DNA of 64,000 bases. Origin: Entamoeba histolytica HM-1:IMSS (Eukaryota > Evosea > Mastigamoebida > Endamoebidae). How positions within the stretch are numbered: the stretch's first letter is position 1; every line of letters starts with the position of its first letter. The notes below the pieces were generated by a model, which was not told the DNA's origin, searched no databases, and saw nothing but the letters and a program-made list of their open reading frames with translations. Below are positions 59,699 to 64,000 of the stretch, in pieces. Position numbers and translations under genes: made by a program. Location of the stretch: NCBI RefSeq assembly GCF_000208925.1, contig NW_001914878.1, positions 1,428 to 65,427 of the forward strand, written 5' to 3'.

Positions 59699-61792
59699 AT
59701 GAGTGAATTAAGTGAAACAATTAACAAAATTGAGCTTAAACAAATGAATATTGAAATGTTTATTGAGAATGAAGAAGATGGTATAAAGTCTGTCAGTGAT
59801 CTTTTTGATTTATTGTCTGATGGATATTCAATACCCAGAGATTATCATTTAATCTACCTTATGATAACAAAAAAGGTTAACCCTTTTATTCATTATTCTA
59901 AAACTCTTATAAATCCAATGCAACTTTATGAAAAAGTACAATTTCAAATGAAAGTATTAATAAGGGTTTATGAAATGATTTGTGTTGCTAAAGGAATTAT
60001 ACAAAATAAACCTGAATATCAAGAAGAATTACTTGAAGATTTATTAGAATTTTCTAAATGTATTTATTCTCCTGTTAAATCATTATTCATTCATCACTTT
60101 ATGTTGGACCTTATTTCAATTTGTGAGAAAAAAACTGATAGATCATTATATAGGTTTATAATTACAAATACATTAGAAGCAACAAAAGCTGTATTACGTC
60201 ATGATAACTCTCATAGAAATAAGGTTGAAGATATTATTGAAATGTGCTATCCATTAAAAGAGGTGTATGAGGCATTAATTAATTGTCAACTAATTTCATC
60301 TGAATCTTTATTAACAGAAATTATTCCATTATTACTTGGTGAAATTGTTGGTGCTTCTCATGACTTTTCAAAACCTATTGTTTTATCTGCTTTAATGGAT
60401 TCACTTCCACCTACTCTTCTTCTTGAAGGTTTAAGTTCTTTTGTTTCTTCAATCCAACAATTAGAAAATGACTCTGCTTTCTCTCGACTTGGAGAATTAA
60501 TAAAAATATTAACAAGAACTTCAGTTAGTGCATCAGATTTTATTCTTTTAGTTAAGGTAATTGCTCGTTATTGTGAGTTTATTGAGACAGATGTATTTAT
60601 TTCTCTTCTTCAGTCATTATATCAAGTAGCTAGAGTTTCTCAATCTCCATTAAAATTCACATTAGAGGTATTTTCATTAATTTCTCCAATTCCTACTCCA
60701 TTAAATAGTACATCAACAACAAATCTATGGAATTTATTAAGACAACCTATTGACTCTATTGAACTTAAACATTTTATTAAAAATGAGAATTTTAGGATTG
60801 CTGTTAAAAAATTACCTGAAGATCGTGTTGTACCTGTTGCAAAGAAGATTTTAGAAAATTATTCTACTAAATTTATTGTTGAAAGTGAAGAAGAAATGAA
60901 TAATATGTTAGAAGTATGTGGGTCATTATTTAATAGTACTAGTGAAGACGCAGAAAAAGGGTTAAGAATGATTCATATAACATCATTGAAAGACCCTCAA
61001 ATTTTTAAGAACATTTTTAATAATTTAGCTGAACAAGCAATAGGAATAAAATGGCAAAATGATAAAAGTCGTTTAAATTGGTGTATTCCACCATTGGTAT
61101 TTGCATTATTAAAAGCTGGAAGAATACAAGAATCACTAAGAGATTTTTCAAGTGATTTAATAATTAAATATTGTGATATATTGAAAGGTATTGATGCAGG
61201 TAAAACTGTTAGAATTGGTAGTCAAGCTGCAGTAACTCTTGCTGAATGGAAATCTATGAAATATAAAGACTTATTGGTTATTTGTTGGGAGGCGTATGGA
61301 GATATTTCTAATTCAATTGAACAAGAAAAGAGTTTATTAGCAATGATTGGAATTGTAAACATTATTAATGTTGGAATAACTGAAGCAATTGATTTAAGAA
61401 CTAGCGTTGAATTAAAAGCAATTGGATTATTAAAAACAGTTCAAAAATGTGAATTATCATGTAAATGTGCATCACTTGCTGGTTGTACATCAAAAATAAG
61501 AGATGATAAACATGTTTTTGAATTACTTAAAAATACTGCAAAAATGGGAAGTAATGTAATTCAATCAATAGAAAATATTCATCTCTTTGTACTGATATTA
61601 AATTATTTTATGATTCATTTTACAACAAATAAAGAAATTCCAGTTGAACTTATAAGTAAACTCATTCTTCTAATTAAAAATGTGATTATACAAGAGACTG
61701 ATCCACAGACTTATGCCTTTTTTATGAACACTTTATTGGAAATCAAAATAAGAAAAGAGTTTAATCCTCAATACCAACAAATTCAATGTTAA
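59699..61792 (+). CDS. VPS35: Retromer subunit VPS35
   Basis: The 697-residue all-helical protein has VPS35 features. The N-terminal stretch has PRDYHLIYLMITKKVNP and LYEKVQFQMKVLIRVYE, then ECSKCIYSPVKSLFIHHFMLDLI, matching the HPLRGLFLRNYLLQ signature. The rest is HEAT-like repeats through the end (EFNPQYQQIQC). Human VPS35 is 796 residues, so this is somewhat short. VPS35 forms the cargo-selective retromer with VPS26 and VPS29 and returns receptors from endosomes. Entamoeba is reported to have several VPS35 genes. Nearest downstream gene, on the opposite strand, is the MPR-like receptor. Confidence 0.87.
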   Translation: MSELSETINKIELKQMNIEMFIENEEDGIKSVSDLFDLLSDGYSIPRDYHLIYLMITKKVNPFIHYSKTLINPMQLYEKVQFQMKVLIRVYEMICVAKGIIQNKPEYQEELLEDLLEFSKCIYSPVKSLFIHHFMLDLISICEKKTDRSLYRFIITNTLEATKAVLRHDNSHRNKVEDIIEMCYPLKEVYEALINCQLISSESLLTEIIPLLLGEIVGASHDFSKPIVLSALMDSLPPTLLLEGLSSFVSSIQQLENDSAFSRLGELIKILTRTSVSASDFILLVKVIARYCEFIETDVFISLLQSLYQVARVSQSPLKFTLEVFSLISPIPTPLNSTSTTNLWNLLRQPIDSIELKHFIKNENFRIAVKKLPEDRVVPVAKKILENYSTKFIVESEEEMNNMLEVCGSLFNSTSEDAEKGLRMIHITSLKDPQIFKNIFNNLAEQAIGIKWQNDKSRLNWCIPPLVFALLKAGRIQESLRDFSSDLIIKYCDILKGIDAGKTVRIGSQAAVTLAEWKSMKYKDLLVICWEAYGDISNSIEQEKSLLAMIGIVNIINVGITEAIDLRTSVELKAIGLLKTVQKCELSCKCASLAGCTSKIRDDKHVFELLKNTAKMGSNVIQSIENIHLFVLILNYFMIHFTTNKEIPVELISKLILLIKNVIIQETDPQTYAFFMNTLLEIKIRKEFNPQYQQIQC

Positions 61793-61862
61793 CACAATTT
61801 TTGTTTTCATTACGTATCAATTCAATTATTACCTTTTTTTTCTTCATATATATTTTAATTCA

Positions 61863-62666
61863 TTAAAATTGCATATCAGCAAAGTCTTGGTTTGGTGCCT
61901 CTTCATAAAACGGTTCAGGTGATGGTTTCTTACAACAGAAAATAAACTTACATCCATCTTTTATAAGCATTGGCAATGATAACCAAAATACATAATTTGG
62001 AATAACAGCAATTCCTCTTTTCTTAAATACTAAAATATTTATAATAACTCCAATAACTAAGTATAAACAAATACCACTGAAAAGAATTAACAAGAAAATA
62101 ATTCCTACTATTGGGAAATTATTATCGTCGTCATCATCATCATCATCGTCGTCATCATCATCTGGATGTGGGTGTGGGGATGTAGAAGATGTTTGTTTAG
62201 ATTCTATGTATTTACAAACAAGTGAATGGTACATTTTGACTTCAAACTCACAGTCATTGTCATCGTACTTAACATAAAATATTGAGTCTTTTACATCGTT
62301 AGAACAATACACTTTCACTTTTGTTTCATAATTCTCTGTAGCACTACAATTAACAGAAGAGATGTATTTAAATTCAATATAATCTTTTTTATCTTTTAAA
62401 TATTCACTTGAAGTTAAACCCATTAAATCAATTTTATCATCGACATTAATTGTTAAAACAGAGTAATCAGGTGATGGGATAGTTGAATTGACTGTATAAT
62501 TATATAATAATCTTCCACATGGATTAACATAGGTAAATGTTTCATTGCCTTGGGAAAATGAATAATCTTCAATTTCTGAATGAATAGAACTAAAATTAAA
62601 CCCATTTAATATGCACTCATTGGCTAATGTTGTCAAGGTAATAAATAATACAAGTAATATTTTCAT
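61863..62666 (-). CDS. MRH-type sorting receptor, CD-MPR/Atg27-like (paralog 2)
   Basis: The 267-residue paralog of the gene at 27588. Signal peptide (about 1-15), a Cys-containing MRH-like domain (NPCGRLLYNYT, VNCSAT, VYCSNDV, DDNDCEFE, SLVCKY), then an unusual stalk with a run of 13 Asp (SPHPHPD-run), a transmembrane helix (about 182-210), and the tail block IPNYVFWLSLPMLIKDGCKFIFCCKK, nearly the same as paralog 1 and as MPR. The end, EPFYEEAPNQDFADMQF, is acidic with aromatic sorting-type residues. Potential N-glycosylation sites (NFS, NYT, NCS) dot the lumenal part. Sits 70 bp, end to end, from VPS35. Confidence 0.82.
   Translation of the reverse strand: MKILLVLFITLTTLANECILNGFNFSSIHSEIEDYSFSQGNETFTYVNPCGRLLYNYTVNSTIPSPDYSVLTINVDDKIDLMGLTSSEYLKDKKDYIEFKYISSVNCSATENYETKVKVYCSNDVKDSIFYVKYDDNDCEFEVKMYHSLVCKYIESKQTSSTSPHPHPDDDDDDDDDDDDDNNFPIVGIIFLLILFSGICLYLVIGVIINILVFKKRGIAVIPNYVFWLSLPMLIKDGCKFIFCCKKPSPEPFYEEAPNQDFADMQF
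62108..62165 (-). repeat. GAT/GAC microsatellite encoding poly-Asp stalk
   Basis: On the minus strand GAT and GAC codons repeat to encode 13 consecutive Asp, followed by two Asn, directly before the transmembrane helix. The plus strand reads ATC/GTC triplets. Length variation between isolates would not shift the frame. Confidence 0.8.
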
Positions 62667-62789
62667 TTATCCAAAAGAATATAAATTATTTTAGTTCATT
62701 TTCTTTATTTTTTAATTCATGAATGACTTTTCTAAAATTTTTGTGGTTTTTTTTAAAAAAAAAGAAAACCCTACAACAACCATTTATCA

Positions 62790-63855
62790 ATGACTTCAAT
62801 TAAAGGACATAATGCACCTGTAACTTGTGTCAATTGGAGTCTTACCAATAACTTTTTGTTTTGTTCTGGAGATGAAAAGGGAATATTTAGGATTTGGGAT
62901 TTCAGAACAATGAAAACAATTAAAGCATTCCAAGCACCAAATAAAAGTTCAATAACATCATCACAATTTAATGATGATATCTGTTTTGTTTCAAGTGGAA
63001 ATGAAATAAATCAACTTGATTTACGAGTTGATGGATTGTTTATTAAAAATGTATTATTCAAAGATGAAGCTAAAGATGAAATTAATAAAATTAAAATAGA
63101 CACCACAAATAATAGATATGGTTATTGTGATGATTCAGGTAATATCAGTGTTTTTGAGTTTAACAGTAATAAAAGAATTGTTGATTTAGTTGGAACACAT
63201 GAGTCAGTTTGTGATTTATCATCTGAATTTATTAATGAAATAAAAGAAAATAATACTCACGTTCATTTATGTTCTGATTTTGTTTTTGATAAGAAAGAAA
63301 TGACTTTATACTCTACTGGACTTGATATGACAGTAGTCAAATCTAAATTATGGAACCCATCTCCTAAAACTAAATATGTAATGAATAAATGTTCTTTCCC
63401 AAAGACTGGAACAAATACCCTTGTTAATCCACCTATGGCACATTCTATTGACATGAATATGAAAGGAGATAGATTAATGGTTGCTTGTGGTAATGGTATG
63501 ATTTATTGGTTAACAACTGGTGCATTGAAAATCACTCAAAGTTTTGAAATATCAATGGGAATGTTACAACAAGCATCATATTTTAATCATGATCGATTGT
63601 ATTTGATTGCAACTCCAAATCAACTTCAATGTCGTTCTAGTTGTGGTTTGTTTATTTTATTTGTTTATAAAAAAGTTTTTGTATTACTTTGTTTTTAAAA
63701 ACTTAACAATAGCATACGAAACTGTTTTTGCTCGTAACTTTATTGGAATTAATGACTTTTCTGCTAATCAAACAACAAAACATATTCTTGTTGCAGACCA
63801 TTCATGTGATATTCATTTATTAGAATCTGTGGAAGAAAAAGAAGATGATGAATAA
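62790..63855 (+). CDS. WDR53: WDR53-like WD40-repeat protein, 332 aa
   Basis: Exon 1 (62790-63645) and exon 2 (63713-63855) join across a 67-bp GTTTGT...TAG intron. WD-type repeats are visible: GHNAPVTCVNWS...GIFRIWD, NEINQLDLR, GYCDDSGNISVFEF, and a GLDMTVVKSKLWNPSP unit matching human WDR53 CGLDMQVMLWSLQKARP, followed by LVNPPMAHSI (human LLNPALAHSI). Exon 2 ends KHILVADHSCDIHLLE, matching human NILVADQTSCISVYPL. In animals WDR53 is linked to DDB1-CUL4 as a possible substrate receptor. The intron is needed to reach the family's C-terminal blade. Confidence 0.8.
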
Positions 63856-64000
63856 TTTTTAATTTATGAATTAATTAACTTTTATTTATGGTATTTGAGT
63901 TATTCTATTTATTAATAATTATTGTTTAGTTTTTTAGATTTAAATTTGACTTTCAAAAATGAAAGTTTTTTTATATCATTATTTTAAATTATATATGAAG

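Overview
The window is a nuclear chromosome segment of an Entamoeba species. The closest fit is the E. histolytica / E. dispar / E. nuttalli group, but the species cannot be fixed from the sequence alone. The evidence is: extreme AT richness; dense, mostly intron-poor genes with short intergenic gaps; ten introns of 46-94 bp, nine with a GTTTGT donor and one with GTTTGG; GAAC / AAAAATT-type core-promoter elements a few bases ahead of start codons; and gene families typical of Entamoeba (many small GTPases and their GAPs, saposin-like proteins, lysine-rich secreted proteins). No rRNA, tRNA, CRISPR array or recognisable LINE/SINE was seen. About 41 genes are described. Several starts were moved to the first sensible ATG, and ten genes were joined across introns.

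Layout. 1-5.9 kb: an OSTC oligosaccharyltransferase subunit, a small unknown gene, and a protein kinase broken by two single-base frameshifts. 5.9-13.6 kb: a GTPase-like protein without GTP-binding motifs, a coiled-coil protein, thioredoxin, a p24 cargo receptor, a canonical Rab, Prp43 helicase and an unknown. 13.7-29.8 kb: EMC1, RasGAP 1, a probable GPI-anchored esterase, a very large type I surface protein with one frameshift, an MPR/Atg27-like sorting receptor and a membrane-anchored polysaccharide deacetylase. 30-39.4 kb: a head-to-tail array of four secreted lysine-rich helical proteins; the last ends in a saposin-B domain. 40.5-54.5 kb: eIF2B-alpha, a DBP2/DDX5 helicase, three F-box-type proteins (two of them polytopic membrane proteins), a DUF4870-like protein, a LIM protein, a divergent GTPase, a BED-like zinc-finger protein, an ASH-RhoGAP protein and a SUN/SLP membrane protein. 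56.5-64 kb: RasGAP 2, a UBAC2-like rhomboid-UBA protein, a MEF2-type MADS factor, VPS35, a second MPR/Atg27-like receptor and a WDR53-like protein.

Many genes serve the secretory and endosomal system. OSTC, EMC1, the SUN/SLP protein and UBAC2 act in ER glycosylation, insertion and quality control. The p24 protein acts in ER-Golgi traffic. The Rab, VPS35 and two MRH-type receptors act in endosomal sorting. The surface or secreted output includes the lysine-rich array, the saposin-like protein, the large adhesin-like protein, the esterase and the deacetylase.

The most notable signals are: a 331-bp non-coding sequence present twice in inverted orientation, 330/331 identical, about 39 kb apart; the lysine-rich secreted gene array built from a G-N-centred helical-hairpin repeat; F-box domains fused to multi-pass membrane domains; and paired MRH receptors, one lying next to VPS35.
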